Shown: positions 10,101-19,017 of the stretch, piece by piece
Layout: every line of letters starts with the position of its first letter
Numbering within the stretch: the stretch's first letter is position 1
Source of the DNA: Winogradskyella helgolandensis
GTDB taxonomy: Bacteria; Bacteroidota; Bacteroidia; Flavobacteriales; Flavobacteriaceae
DNA: 64,000 bases
Reading direction: 5' to 3'
NCBI RefSeq assembly: GCF_013404085.1
Contig: NZ_JABFHO010000001.1
Span: 806,001 to 870,000 of the forward strand
Translations under genes and position numbers: made by a program
The notes under the pieces: generated by a model
The model's input: only the letters and a program-made list of their open reading frames with translations
What the model was told of the DNA's origin: nothing
Database searches by the model: none

Positions 10101-13100
10101 ATACGTTAACAGCGTATTGTAACTTACATCTAAACTACTTAATGAAGTCCTAAACGCGCTTAAAATTGTTAATAAAGGATTAGCACTTAAATCTAAACTA
10201 CTTATTGAAGTATCATTTATTCGTAAATCTGTTAACGAAACATTATTACTTATATTTAAACTACTTAATGAAGTTTCCCTAACGGATAAATGAGTTAGTG
10301 CAGTATTATTAGTCACGTCTAAACTAGTTAGTAAACTGTTATCACCTACAATCAAAATAGTTAATGCTGTATTACTACTTATATCTATAGTACTTAATGA
10401 TGTGTTATAAGCATATAAAGTAGTGAGAGCTGTAAAATCCTTTATTCCTGTTAAATCACTAACACTTGTATTTGCTAAGTCTACTGTAGTTACCGTTTCA
10501 ATATTAGCCGTTACTACATAATCATCTAAAACATCATCTAAGTTATTATCTATTAAATACTGTTCAAAAACATTGTCTGGGACGTAAGTAAGTGCTACTG
10601 GGTTACAATCTTCACTATAACTACATGAGGTATCTTTTGTCCAACCCGAATAAATTCCTGTGCCAGCATTTGCTGCTGCTGCATCTGCTACGGTTATACA
10701 ATCTAAGTTAGATGTGTTAAGCGAACGAAAAAGAGTTAATGAAGCTTGGTTACTTAAGTCTAAACTACTAATTGAGGTATCATTTACATCTAAAAAAGTT
10801 AACATAGTATTATTACTAACATCTAAGCTAGTTATGGATGAGCCTTGAATACTTAAACCATCTAAAATTACATTATTACTAACATCTAAACTACTTATAG
10901 GTGTTCCACCAACAATTAGTCTTGTTAATGAGATATTATTACTAACATCTAAACTACTTATAGATGTATAATGTATTTGTAAATTATCTAATGCTAAATT
11001 ATTACTAACATCTAAACTACTTATAGAAGTGCCAAAAGCATATAAAGTAGTTAATGCCGCAAAATCCTCTATTCCCGTTAAGTCACTTATATTCCTGTTT
11101 CCTACATTTACTGTAGTTACCGTCGCAATATCATCTGTTACGACATAATCATCTAAAACATCATCTAAGTTATTATCTATTAAATACTGTTCAAAAACAT
11201 TATCTGGAACATAAGTAAGCGCTACTGGATTACAGTCTTCACTGTAACTACAGGTGCCATCTTTTGTCCAATTGGTATAAATACCTGTAGTGGCATCTGC
11301 CGCAGTGGCATCTGCTACGGTTATGCAATCTAAATTTGGTGTGTTAGTGGCATTAAAATATATTAATTCAGTATTATTACTTACATCTAAACTACTTATT
11401 GAGGTATTATCTACATATAAACCAACTAATGAGGTATTTGTACCCACATCTAAAGTGCTAATTTGGGTATTACTAATTACTAAGACAATTAATTCAGTAT
11501 TACCACTAATATCAATACTACTTAATGGTGTGCTACCCATACGTAAAGAAATTAATTGAGTGTTGCTGCTCACATCTATACTACTTATGCTGGTGTCAGT
11601 AATATTTAAACCCGTTAATAAGGTATTCATACTCACATCTATATTACTTATTGCTGTATTTCGTATATCTAAATGAATTAATGCGGTATTTGAGCTTACA
11701 TCTAAACTACTTATAGAGGTTCCAAAAGCATATAAAACTTCTAATGCAGTATTATTACTTACATCTAAACTACTCAGTGGGGTATTAAAAACATTTAATT
11801 CCGTTAATGCTGTAAAATCCTCTATACCTGTTAAATTACTAACACTTGTATTATATAATTCTACTAAAGTTACAGTCTCAATATTAGCCGTTACAACATA
11901 ATCATCTAAAACATCATCCAGTTCATTATCTATTAAATACTGTTCAAAAACATTATCTGGAACATAAGTAAGCGCTACTGGATTACAGTCTTCACTGTAA
12001 CTACAGGTGCCATCTTTTGTCCAATTGGTATAAATACCTGTAGTGGCATCTGCCGCAGTGGCATCTGCTACGGTTATGCAATCTAAGTTAGAAGTGTAAT
12101 TTGCTTCTAAATTAGTTAATGCAGTATTAGTACTTAAATCTAAACTGCTTAGTGGTGTATTACTTACATATAAAGTGGTCAATGCAATATTTGTACTTAC
12201 ATCTAAACTACTCAGAGATGACGTATTATTAATAGATAAGAATGTTAATGCGGTATTCAAACTCAAATCTATACTACTTATTGAAGTTCCAAAAGCATTT
12301 AATGTAGTTAATAAAGTATTATTACTTACATCCAAACTGGTTAATGGACTATTAGAAACACGCAAATCTGTTAATAAAGTATTATTACTTACGTCTAAAC
12401 TGGTTAGTGATGTCTCATAAGTATATAAAGCTGTTAATGCTGTATTACTACTCACATCTAAACTAGATAGTGAACTGTTATCACTTGCACTTAAAATAGT
12501 TAATGCAGCAAAATCCTCTATTCCTGTTAAATCACTTACACCTGTATTACCTAAATTTACAAAAGTTACCGTCTCAATATTAGCTGTTGGTACATAATCA
12601 TCTAACACATCATCTAAGTTATTATCTATTAAATACTGTTCAAAAACATTGTCTGGGACATAAGTAAGTGCTACTGGGTTACAATCTTCGCTGTAACTAC
12701 AGGTGGCATCTTTTTGCCAACTAGCGTAAATACCTGTACCTGCATTTGCTGCCGTGGCATCTGCTACTTTAATACAATCTAAGTTAGATGTAATAATAGC
12801 ATATAAAAAAGTTAATGCTGAATTATTACTCACATCTAAACTACTTAATGCTGAAAATTCAACAGTTAAAGTTGATAATGAGGCATTATTACTAACATCT
12901 ATATTACTTATTGAAGTATTACCAATACCTAAACTAGATAGTGCTGTATTATTACTGACATCTAAACTACTTAACGAAGAAAAAGAAACATTTAAATAGT
13001 ATAATGCAATATTACTACTAAGATCTAGACTACTTATTGAGGTGTTCTCAATATTTAAATTATATAATGCTAAATTATTACTGACATCTAAACTACTTAA

Positions 13101-15755
13101 TGAAGATTCAAAAGCATTTAAAACATATAAAGCTGTATTACTGCTTACATCAATACTACTTAAAGAAGTGTTAGAAATATTTAAATTAAATAATGCAGTA
13201 AAGTCTTCAATACCTGTTAAATTACTAATGTTTGTATTACTTAAATCTACTGCAGTTACCGTCTCAATATTAGCTGTTGGTACATAATCATCTAAGACAT
13301 CATCTAAGTTATTATCTATTAAATACTGTTCAAAAACATCGTCTGGAACGTGTGTAAGTGCTACTGGGTTACAATCTTCACTGTAACTAACAGTCCCATC
13401 TTCATACCAACCTGAGTAATTTCCCGTACCTGAGGTTGCAGCTGTTTCATCTGCAACGTTAATACAGTCTAAGTTAGACATATTAAAAGCATAGAATTCA
13501 GTTAATGCTGTATTCATACTTAAATCTAAATGACTTAAAGATAAGTCTTGAACATCTAAATAAGTTAATGAAATATTACTTGTAACATCTAGACTACTAA
13601 TAGATGTTTGTTGTACTTCTAAATGAGTTAAGGCAGTATTACTACTCACATCTATACTACTAAGCGGTGTACTACTTACCGATAAATAAGTCAATAAAGT
13701 ATTACTACTCACATCTAAACTGCTTAATGTTGAACTATAGGCTTCTAAGTGAGTTAAAGCAGTAAAATCTTCAATACCTGTTAAATTAATAACACTTGAA
13801 TTATATAAATAAACTTCAGTTAAGTCTTCAATTTTATAAGTTAATACATAATCATCTAATGGTGCAGAATCGTAATTATTACTTATTAAGTATTGCTCAA
13901 ACCCATCATCTGGCACATAAGTAAGCGCAAGACAGTCTACACTATAACTACAAGAGTCATCTTTTTGCCAATTGGTATAAATTCCGGTACCAGCATTTGC
14001 TACTTCAGAATCTAATACGCTAATACAATCTAAAGTAGATATCTCATCAGCATTTAAAGTTGTTAATAAGGTATTATTTCTAAGATCCAAATTACTTAAG
14101 GATGTGTCATATACATTTAAAGTGGTTAAAAATGTATTATTACTTACATCTAAATTACTTATTGATGTGGTATTAATATCTAATTCTATTAATGCTGTAT
14201 TATTACTGACATCCAAACTATTTAATGCAGCATTATATGCTGAGAAATTTGTTAATAACGTATTATTACTTAGATCTATACTACTTAATAGATAAGTACC
14301 ATTAATATTTAAAGTCGTTAATGCGGTATTAGCACTTATATCTAAACTACTTAAATTAGTACCGTTAATATTTAAAGTCGTTAATGCAGTATTGTTGCTA
14401 ACATCTAAACTAGATATACTGATATTTTCAATATTCAAAGCGGTTAAAGCGGTATTACTGCTTATGTCTAAACTATTTATATTAGTATTATCAAGGTTTA
14501 ATGTGGTTAAGGCTGTAAAATCATCCAATCCTGTTAAGTCACTAACACCTGAATTAGATAAATTTAATTCTGTTACAGTTTCAATATTAGCTGTTGGTAC
14601 AAAACCATCTATTGGTGCAGAATCATAATTTTGATCTATTAAGTACTCCTCAAAGCTATAATCTGGTATATAGGTATATGGAATACTACAATCTTCAGTA
14701 TAATTACAATCTACATCTTTAGACCAACTTGAGTAAATACCTGATCCTGAAGAAGCCGAAAATGCATCAGCTACAGTAATACAAAATAAATTAACCGTAT
14801 TATATGCACCTAAATTTGTTAAGGCTGTATTAGCACTCACATCTAAACTACTTATTGTTGAATCATAAAGTTCTAAAGTGGTTAATGCTAAATTATTACT
14901 TACATCTAAACTACTTAAAGAACTACTAGAAATATCTAAAGTGGTTAATGCTGTAAAATCTTCTATCCCTGTTAAGTCTGTAATTGCTAAACCATAAATA
15001 CTAACATTAGTTACAAATTGAATAGCTTCAGTTCTTACATAATCGTCTAGTGGCCCACTATCAAGATTTTGGTTTATTAAGTACTGCTCAAAAATGTCAT
15101 CTGGAACGTGAGTGTATGGAATATTATTACAATCTAAGCTATAAAAAGAGGTTTGATCAATATACCAGTCTCCATTATTTGTATTAGTATTTGCTAATAC
15201 TAAATCATTAACTGTAATACAATCTAAATTAGAAGTATTAGTAATATCTAAATTAACTAATGCTGTATTATTACTAATATCTAAATTACTTAATGAAGTA
15301 TTAGAAGCATTTAAAGTTTCTAATAATGTATTGTTGCTAACATCTAAACTACTTATTGAAGTATTAGAAGCATTTAAAGTTTCTAATAATGTATTGCTGC
15401 TAACATCTAAACTACTTATCGAAGTATTAAAAACATATAAACTTTTTAATACTGTATTGTTGCTAACATCTAAACTATTTATTGACGCAGAACTACCAAC
15501 ATCCAAAGTAGTTAATCCTGAAAAATCTTCTAATCCTGTTAAATTAGTAATACCATAACCACCTAAATATAAATCAGTAATAGATGTAATATTAGCCGTT
15601 GGTACATAATCATCTAATATTGGATCTAGATCAATGCCTACATCTATTAAATACTGCTCAAAGCCATCGTCTGGGACGTAAGTATTCTGAGCGGTTATAT
15701 AATTGACAAATAATAGACTAAATAAACATAATAGATAAGGTAATTTCGTTTTCAT
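7152..15755 (-). CDS. Giant T9SS-secreted leucine-rich modular surface protein
   Basis: This is a 2867-residue protein with a signal peptide (about 1-22). Ten tandem modules (about 25-2178) each open with a Y/H-V-P-D-D-x-F-E-Q-Y-L-I cap. Each then carries about three to nine leucine-rich units of 21 residues (pattern N-T-x-L-T-x-L-x-V-x-x-T-x-I-S-S-L-D-V-S), and most close with a cysteine-bearing NLDCI...W.KD..CSYSEDC segment. A lamin-tail domain follows (about 2182-2330), then about 460 residues of a type common in flavobacterial secreted proteins, and a T9SS type A sorting domain (about 2795-2867) that directs export and cell-surface attachment. Likely roles are adhesion or binding of a large ligand, but no enzyme motif is visible. 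The protein is very large for the family. Confidence 0.85.
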   Translation of the reverse strand: MKTKLPYLLCLFSLLFVNYITAQNTYVPDDGFEQYLIDVGIDLDPILDDYVPTANITSITDLYLGGYGITNLTGLEDFSGLTTLDVGSSASINSLDVSNNTVLKSLYVFNTSISSLDVSSNTLLETLNASNTSISSLDVSNNTLLETLNASNTSLSNLDISNNTALVNLDITNTSNLDCITVNDLVLANTNTNNGDWYIDQTSFYSLDCNNIPYTHVPDDIFEQYLINQNLDSGPLDDYVRTEAIQFVTNVSIYGLAITDLTGIEDFTALTTLDISSSSLSSLDVSNNLALTTLELYDSTISSLDVSANTALTNLGAYNTVNLFCITVADAFSASSGSGIYSSWSKDVDCNYTEDCSIPYTYIPDYSFEEYLIDQNYDSAPIDGFVPTANIETVTELNLSNSGVSDLTGLDDFTALTTLNLDNTNINSLDISSNTALTALNIENISISSLDVSNNTALTTLNINGTNLSSLDISANTALTTLNINGTYLLSSIDLSNNTLLTNFSAYNAALNSLDVSNNTALIELDINTTSISNLDVSNNTFLTTLNVYDTSLSNLDLRNNTLLTTLNADEISTLDCISVLDSEVANAGTGIYTNWQKDDSCSYSVDCLALTYVPDDGFEQYLISNNYDSAPLDDYVLTYKIEDLTEVYLYNSSVINLTGIEDFTALTHLEAYSSTLSSLDVSSNTLLTYLSVSSTPLSSIDVSSNTALTHLEVQQTSISSLDVTSNISLTYLDVQDLSLSHLDLSMNTALTEFYAFNMSNLDCINVADETAATSGTGNYSGWYEDGTVSYSEDCNPVALTHVPDDVFEQYLIDNNLDDVLDDYVPTANIETVTAVDLSNTNISNLTGIEDFTALFNLNISNTSLSSIDVSSNTALYVLNAFESSLSSLDVSNNLALYNLNIENTSISSLDLSSNIALYYLNVSFSSLSSLDVSNNTALSSLGIGNTSISNIDVSNNASLSTLTVEFSALSSLDVSNNSALTFLYAIITSNLDCIKVADATAANAGTGIYASWQKDATCSYSEDCNPVALTYVPDNVFEQYLIDNNLDDVLDDYVPTANIETVTFVNLGNTGVSDLTGIEDFAALTILSASDNSSLSSLDVSSNTALTALYTYETSLTSLDVSNNTLLTDLRVSNSPLTSLDVSNNTLLTTLNAFGTSISSIDLSLNTALTFLSINNTSSLSSLDVSTNIALTTLYVSNTPLSSLDLSTNTALTNLEANYTSNLDCITVADATAADATTGIYTNWTKDGTCSYSEDCNPVALTYVPDNVFEQYLIDNELDDVLDDYVVTANIETVTLVELYNTSVSNLTGIEDFTALTELNVFNTPLSSLDVSNNTALEVLYAFGTSISSLDVSSNTALIHLDIRNTAISNIDVSMNTLLTGLNITDTSISSIDVSSNTQLISLRMGSTPLSSIDISGNTELIVLVISNTQISTLDVGTNTSLVGLYVDNTSISSLDVSNNTELIYFNATNTPNLDCITVADATAADATTGIYTNWTKDGTCSYSEDCNPVALTYVPDNVFEQYLIDNNLDDVLDDYVVTDDIATVTTVNVGNRNISDLTGIEDFAALTTLYAFGTSISSLDVSNNLALDNLQIHYTSISSLDVSNNISLTRLIVGGTPISSLDVSNNVILDGLSIQGSSITSLDVSNNTMLTFLDVNDTSISSLDLSNQASLTLFRSLNTSNLDCITVADAAAANAGTGIYSGWTKDTSCSYSEDCNPVALTYVPDNVFEQYLIDNNLDDVLDDYVVTANIETVTTVDLANTSVSDLTGIKDFTALTTLYAYNTSLSTIDISSNTALTILIVGDNSLLTSLDVTNNTALTHLSVRETSLSSLNISNNVSLTDLRINDTSISSLDLSANPLLTILSAFRTSLSSLDVSYNTLLTYLAVDQTSLSSLDVSNHNSLTYLSTNFTSNLDCIAVANEFAANAGTGIYSGWTKDASCSYSEHCSPIGYTYVPDDQFELYLIDRGWDDVLDNYVLTANIETQPAINLIAFPGVVDLTGIEDFTALTQLFANNSSVATVDLSANLALTTIYLGNTSISSLDVSANTALNNLNVGGSSLTNLELGSAPITILNASQTPLSSLDISGSTSLINVNLNNTSISSLILTTNTSLTQLNLVNTPISSLDVRSNTALTNLFTQNTNNLFCINVADEVAAIAGNGIYSNWTKDSTCSYSENCGLVSTGNLIISEVMQNPNIVSDINGEYFEVYNPEAFPVNLNGWTISDGNSDLHTITGDVIVDADSFIVLGNNSNTVTNGGVTLDYQYANIDLDNGADALILTDGNTTEIDRVEYDGGTIWPNPDGAAMIYVGSNIENNNDGSLWEAATTSESITTDFGSPGSNGEDQIVDWLVYVNSSWNRPPTIETDLKNALIKASEVYSFTSSVDLLSLVVKEDADVTINAAVTLKVPNVILESTSTGYASLISNGTITGLVNYKRHVNAVQSIGGNDLVTPPVSGQVFTDFVAQNDNIVSNTANTLFLFGPFDKTIGDYVTYSNTETAELVSGIGYRAGTTDNGILHFQGTINQGSVSQSVSNSGPFYSKWNLIGNPYPSYMNVQDFLSNTNNLTTLDANNAGIYGYDGDASDGWVIYNLNTIDYTTALAPGQGFFVAVENTGTVEFNSNIRQHGTTDDFIAGRSSNTNQHLRLELNNGNKTYKTDFYFNDNSSDGLDLGYDAGMFGNSAGSFAIYSHLVEDNTGLDMAIQSLAKDFLSEGIVPLGINANEGEQLTIAIETSSLPQTVEVYLEDTVENTFTLLNTSNYVITPSSTLEGTGRFYLHFSNTTLSNLENELDKLKIYTSKATKELIVSGQLYEDAKAKLYDVNGREILSVVLDSSIHNNAIDIKHIQFGVYILQISNSSHNYNQKVIIN
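11172..11333 (-). repeat. 162-bp perfect direct repeat, copy 1
   Basis: This stretch is identical base for base to 11925-12086, which lies 753 bp (251 codons) away. It covers the end of one module and the cap of the next. Flanking sequence diverges at once on both sides. Confidence 0.9.
11925..12086 (-). repeat. 162-bp perfect direct repeat, copy 2
   Basis: This is the second identical copy of the segment at 11172-11333. The spacing equals one whole module, so recombination between the copies would add or remove one in-frame module. Confidence 0.9.
15298..15423 (-). repeat. Two adjacent 63-bp leucine-rich units, nearly identical
   Basis: The units 15298-15360 and 15361-15423 differ at only two positions by my alignment. 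Each encodes one 21-residue leucine-rich unit of module 1. This shows recent unit duplication as well as whole-module duplication. Confidence 0.85.
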
Positions 15756-15820
15756 AATTCAGAATTAATTAATAGCTTGAATTACAAGAGTATAAAAATT
15801 ACTTTTTTATAAAAAAAATT

Positions 15821-15850
15821 TGTTCTGAAACGCCGTTTTTTGTTCTGAAA
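15821..15850. promoter_or_regulatory. Direct-repeat pair TGTTCTGAAA, 20-bp period (candidate operator)
   Basis: The decamer TGTTCTGAAA occurs at 15821-15830 and again at 15841-15850, exactly 20 bp apart, so both copies face the same side of the helix. The pair lies 66-95 bp upstream of the giant gene start. Paired direct repeats with about two helical turns of spacing are what LytTR regulators usually bind, and one is encoded 11 kb downstream in the same block. The regulator-site link is inference. Confidence 0.45.
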
Positions 15851-16451
15851 GTAAATACATAGAGTGGTTAATCTTATTTTTTGGTAGTTAATAGATCGGT
15901 TAATCTTGCATATACCATTTTAATAAGCCTTAAAATGAATAAGTTATAGTGATTAAAAATATTAGCTTATCCATCCATAATATTTAAATTGTTGTAATAC
16001 TATAATGTAGATTAATTAAAGTAGACAGTTCTTATAAAATTCATTTAACGAAGACGTTAAATTATTAGTTTTCAAATCACTAATGAATCAATTGTTAATA
16101 GTAGTTTCATTGTTCATAAGTGCAGATAAAATAACAACTAATTGTTAATATCTGTTCACAACTATTGAAAACAAAAATTAGGATTATTCATTTATTTTTC
16201 CAAACTAAAATTGAAACGTCATAACCAAATAAGTTAGTACTTTTTTTAAAATAAGTTATCAGACCTAAAAGTTGTGAAATGAACAGTATTTTACAAAATA
16301 CATGTTAGTCAATTCTATTAACATTCGTTATTAACAGTTGTTAATAGCTTTTTAATTTAGCTTAAAAATGAAGCGTTTAGATGTAAACTTAGTGTTAACT
16401 AAAATGTTGTAAAATGTAAACTACGAGTATTCAAAATAAAACTTCAAAAAG

Positions 16452-16628
16452 TTATAGCCACTATTAACATACTATAATAACCACCATTTATTTTTTTAAA
16501 TTTTAAAAGAAAACTGATTATATGTATATATATGTTCATAACATCGTTTTTCTCGATTTTCAATTCAAATTTTCAAATAGATTATTTTAATACTATATTG
16601 TAAGACTAATCTGTTTAATTATGATATT
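16452..16628 (+). promoter_or_regulatory. Upstream region shared by the propeller genes, copy A
   Basis: About 175 bp directly before the 750-residue propeller gene is nearly identical to 19018-19179 before its paralogue. The main differences are a shorter TA run, a few substitutions and 9 nt missing next to the start codon in copy B. It probably carries the promoter and leader, though I see no perfect TAnnTTTG; TAATCTG near 16607 is the closest. Confidence 0.75.
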
Positions 16629-18881
16629 ATGAAAAAATTATTACTCTTATTTATTTTAATTCCTCTTTTAAATTTTGGTCAAGTACAAATTGGACAAGAT
16701 ATTTTTGGAGATATAGAAGATAGACTTGGTTTCGCTGTAAGTTCTAATTCCGATGGTTCTATAATTGCTGTTTCATCACCAAATAATGAAAATGCTACTG
16801 GTTATGTTAGAGTTTATGAAAATATTAATGATTCATGGACACAGATAGGTCAAGATATTACTGGTGACTTTGGAGGCGATAAGTTTGGATTTTCAGTAAG
16901 TCTTAGTTCTGATGGATCTATTATAGCTATTTCTGCACCATATAGAGATGGTGGTATTGTTAAAGTATTCGAAAATGTAAGTAATAATTGGGTTCAATTA
17001 GGTGCTGATATAATTGGAGAATCTGAAGGTGATGTTTCAGGATATTCTATAAGTTTAAGTGGGAATGGTGATATTCTTGCTATAGGTACTCCTTACGGTA
17101 GTAGTACTAAGGGACATATAAGAATTTTTGAGAATATATCAGGTGTTTGGACGCAAAATGGTTCTAATATTGAAGGAGAGAATGTGTTTGATTTTTCAGC
17201 AGTTTCTGTTTCTTTAAGTAAAGATGGTTCTACCGTTGCTGAGGGTAGTTATTTAAACGGAGCAAATGGAGATTGGTCAGGACAGGCAAGAGTATTTAAG
17301 AATATATCAGGAGTTTGGACTCAAATAGGTGCTAATTTTAATGGTGAAACCGGTGATTTTTTAGGAATTTCTATAAGTTTAAATTCTAACGGTACGGTAT
17401 TAGCTATAGGAGCTACTAAAGGTACTGATGATGATATAAATTATGGACAAGTTAAAGTATATAGAAATATAGATAGTAATTGGTCTCAAATTGGTTCTAA
17501 TATTAATGCCACATCAGGTATTACTAATTTTGGTAGCGCTGTAGATTTGAATTCTAATGGTACGATATTAGCCATTGGTGATAACAGTAATGATGATAAT
17601 GGTTTAGGTTCTGGAGAAGTAAAAATTTTTGAAAATGAAAATGAAAATTGGACTCAAATAGGAACTGATATCAATGGTGAATCAGTTGATGATTTTTTAG
17701 GATATTCATTAAGTTTGAATTCTTTAGGTACTACTATAGTTATTAGTGCTGGTGGTAACGATGGTAATGGTTTAGATTCCGGACAAGTTAAAGTTTATGA
17801 TTTATCATCAATAGTAAATAGTCAAACCACTTTAATACCAGATATGGCCTTTGAACAAGCTTTAATAGACCAATCAATAGATAGTGATGGAATATTGAAT
17901 GGTGAAGTTTTAACCTCTGATATATCCAGTTTAACAACCTTAAATGTTATGGATTCTGGTATTTCAGATTTAACAGGTATTGAAGATTTTGTAAACTTAA
18001 CGAGTTTAAGGGCTGATATAAATGAGCTAACCAGTATAGATGTATCAAATAATACAAATCTAACAAGTTTAATTGTTACTTCTAATCAATTAACGAGTAT
18101 AGATGTCTCAAATAATACAGGTTTAACATTTTTAGCTCTTGCTTTTAATCAGCTGACAAATTTAGATGTTTCTAATAATACAAATTTAATAACTTTAGGT
18201 GTTAGCTATAATGAATTAACAACTATTGATTTATCTAATAATATAAATTTAGAAGAGGTAATTATTTTTAATAATCAACTAACTAGTATTAATGTATCTA
18301 ACATAACAGGTTTAATCGATTTATATCTTGGTTTTAATCAACTTACTAACATAGATTTATCTAGTAATGTAAATTTAGATTTAATATATATTAACAATAA
18401 CTTACTTACTAGTATTGATTTAACTTCAAATAACCAATTAGGTTATGTTATACTTAATGATAATAGTTTAACAAGTCTAAATATCCAGAATGGATCAAAT
18501 ACTTTAATAGATTCTTATTTTATCGTCAACGGTAATTCTGACCTTTTATGTATTCAAGTTGATGATGTTAATTATTCAGAAACAAATTGGACTACTATTG
18601 ATTTACAAACTAGTTTTTCAACAGATTGTAGTGCATTGAGTATCGTAGATTTTAATCAAAATAGTTTTAAAATATTTCCTAATCCAGCCAAAGACCAATT
18701 TACTATTCAATTAGATAAATTATCAAATTTACAAAACGTTAGTATCTATAATAATATAGGTCAATTGATTTTAACTTCTAAAGAAACCACTATTGATTCT
18801 TCTAAACTAGCCTCTGGTTTATACGTAGTAGAAATAGAAACTAATAGAGGAAAATCGGCTAAAAAACTGATTATAGAATAA
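16629..18881 (+). CDS. Seven-blade propeller plus leucine-rich T9SS surface protein
   Basis: This 750-residue protein has a signal peptide ending near FGQ (residue 18). Seven repeats of about 50-55 residues follow (about 19-395), each with a pattern like W-T-Q-I-G-x-D-I-x-G-E ... S-L-S-x-D-G-S-x-x-A-I ... G-x-V-K-V-Y-E-N, as in a seven-blade beta-propeller of FG-GAP/kelch appearance. One leucine-rich module (about 400-660) opens with LIPDMAFEQALID and carries SIDVSNNTNLTSL units, the same design as the modules of the giant protein. A T9SS type A sorting domain ends the chain (about 680-750). It is therefore exported and surface-attached or released. The ligand is unknown. Confidence 0.82.
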   Translation: MKKLLLLFILIPLLNFGQVQIGQDIFGDIEDRLGFAVSSNSDGSIIAVSSPNNENATGYVRVYENINDSWTQIGQDITGDFGGDKFGFSVSLSSDGSIIAISAPYRDGGIVKVFENVSNNWVQLGADIIGESEGDVSGYSISLSGNGDILAIGTPYGSSTKGHIRIFENISGVWTQNGSNIEGENVFDFSAVSVSLSKDGSTVAEGSYLNGANGDWSGQARVFKNISGVWTQIGANFNGETGDFLGISISLNSNGTVLAIGATKGTDDDINYGQVKVYRNIDSNWSQIGSNINATSGITNFGSAVDLNSNGTILAIGDNSNDDNGLGSGEVKIFENENENWTQIGTDINGESVDDFLGYSLSLNSLGTTIVISAGGNDGNGLDSGQVKVYDLSSIVNSQTTLIPDMAFEQALIDQSIDSDGILNGEVLTSDISSLTTLNVMDSGISDLTGIEDFVNLTSLRADINELTSIDVSNNTNLTSLIVTSNQLTSIDVSNNTGLTFLALAFNQLTNLDVSNNTNLITLGVSYNELTTIDLSNNINLEEVIIFNNQLTSINVSNITGLIDLYLGFNQLTNIDLSSNVNLDLIYINNNLLTSIDLTSNNQLGYVILNDNSLTSLNIQNGSNTLIDSYFIVNGNSDLLCIQVDDVNYSETNWTTIDLQTSFSTDCSALSIVDFNQNSFKIFPNPAKDQFTIQLDKLSNLQNVSIYNNIGQLILTSKETTIDSSKLASGLYVVEIETNRGKSAKKLIIE

Positions 18882-18947
18882 CTAAATATCACTTCGAGTA
18901 AAATTCTTATTTAAAAAATTGAGTATCGAGAAGTTTTATATAATAAA

Positions 18948-18980
18948 GAAAAAGCGTTGTAAATTTTACAGCGCTTTTTT
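18948..18980 (+). terminator. Rho-independent terminator after the first propeller gene
   Basis: Stem AAAAGCGTTGTAAA with TTTACAGCGCTTTT (one mismatch) is followed by T residues. It lies 67 nt past the stop codon. A related hairpin core, AAGCGCTGTAA, follows the paralogue. Confidence 0.75.
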
Positions 18981-19017
18981 CATTAAAAGAAATTTATTAA
19001 AATAAAAACTAATAAAA

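Larger units (their letters stand above)
9222..15683 (-). repeat. Ten tandem leucine-rich modules inside the giant gene
   Basis: Modules start (minus strand) at 15683, 15113, 14675, 13922, 13355, 12665, 11969, 11216, 10589 and 9896. Their lengths are 570, 438, 753, 567, 690, 696, 753, 627, 693 and about 675 bp, all multiples of three. The size differences come from different numbers of 63-bp leucine-rich units between conserved cap and cysteine segments. Modules 6 to 9 are the most alike. The reading frame is open through all ten. Confidence 0.9.
15756..16628. other. Gene-free 873-bp region between divergent surface-protein genes
   Basis: I find no plausible gene here. The sequence is very AT-rich with many TTAAC/GTTAA motifs, some in inverted order. 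The left end must carry the promoter of the giant gene and holds the TGTTCTGAAA pair (15821-15850). The right end (16452-16628) is a near copy of the region before the second propeller gene. The decamer GGTTAATCTT occurs twice near 15867 and 15899. The middle part, about 15910-16450, shows nothing I can name. Confidence 0.6.

Noticed and set aside
12175..12999. Open frames on the plus strand opposite the giant gene
   Set aside because: They repeat with the 63-bp leucine-rich units and have no start or composition of their own, so they are antisense shadows of a repetitive gene.
9222..15683. Regular repeats that could suggest a CRISPR array
   Set aside because: The units are 63 bp, vary by codon-like substitutions and stay in one open frame that encodes leucine-rich repeats, with no constant repeat/unique spacer pattern or cas genes.
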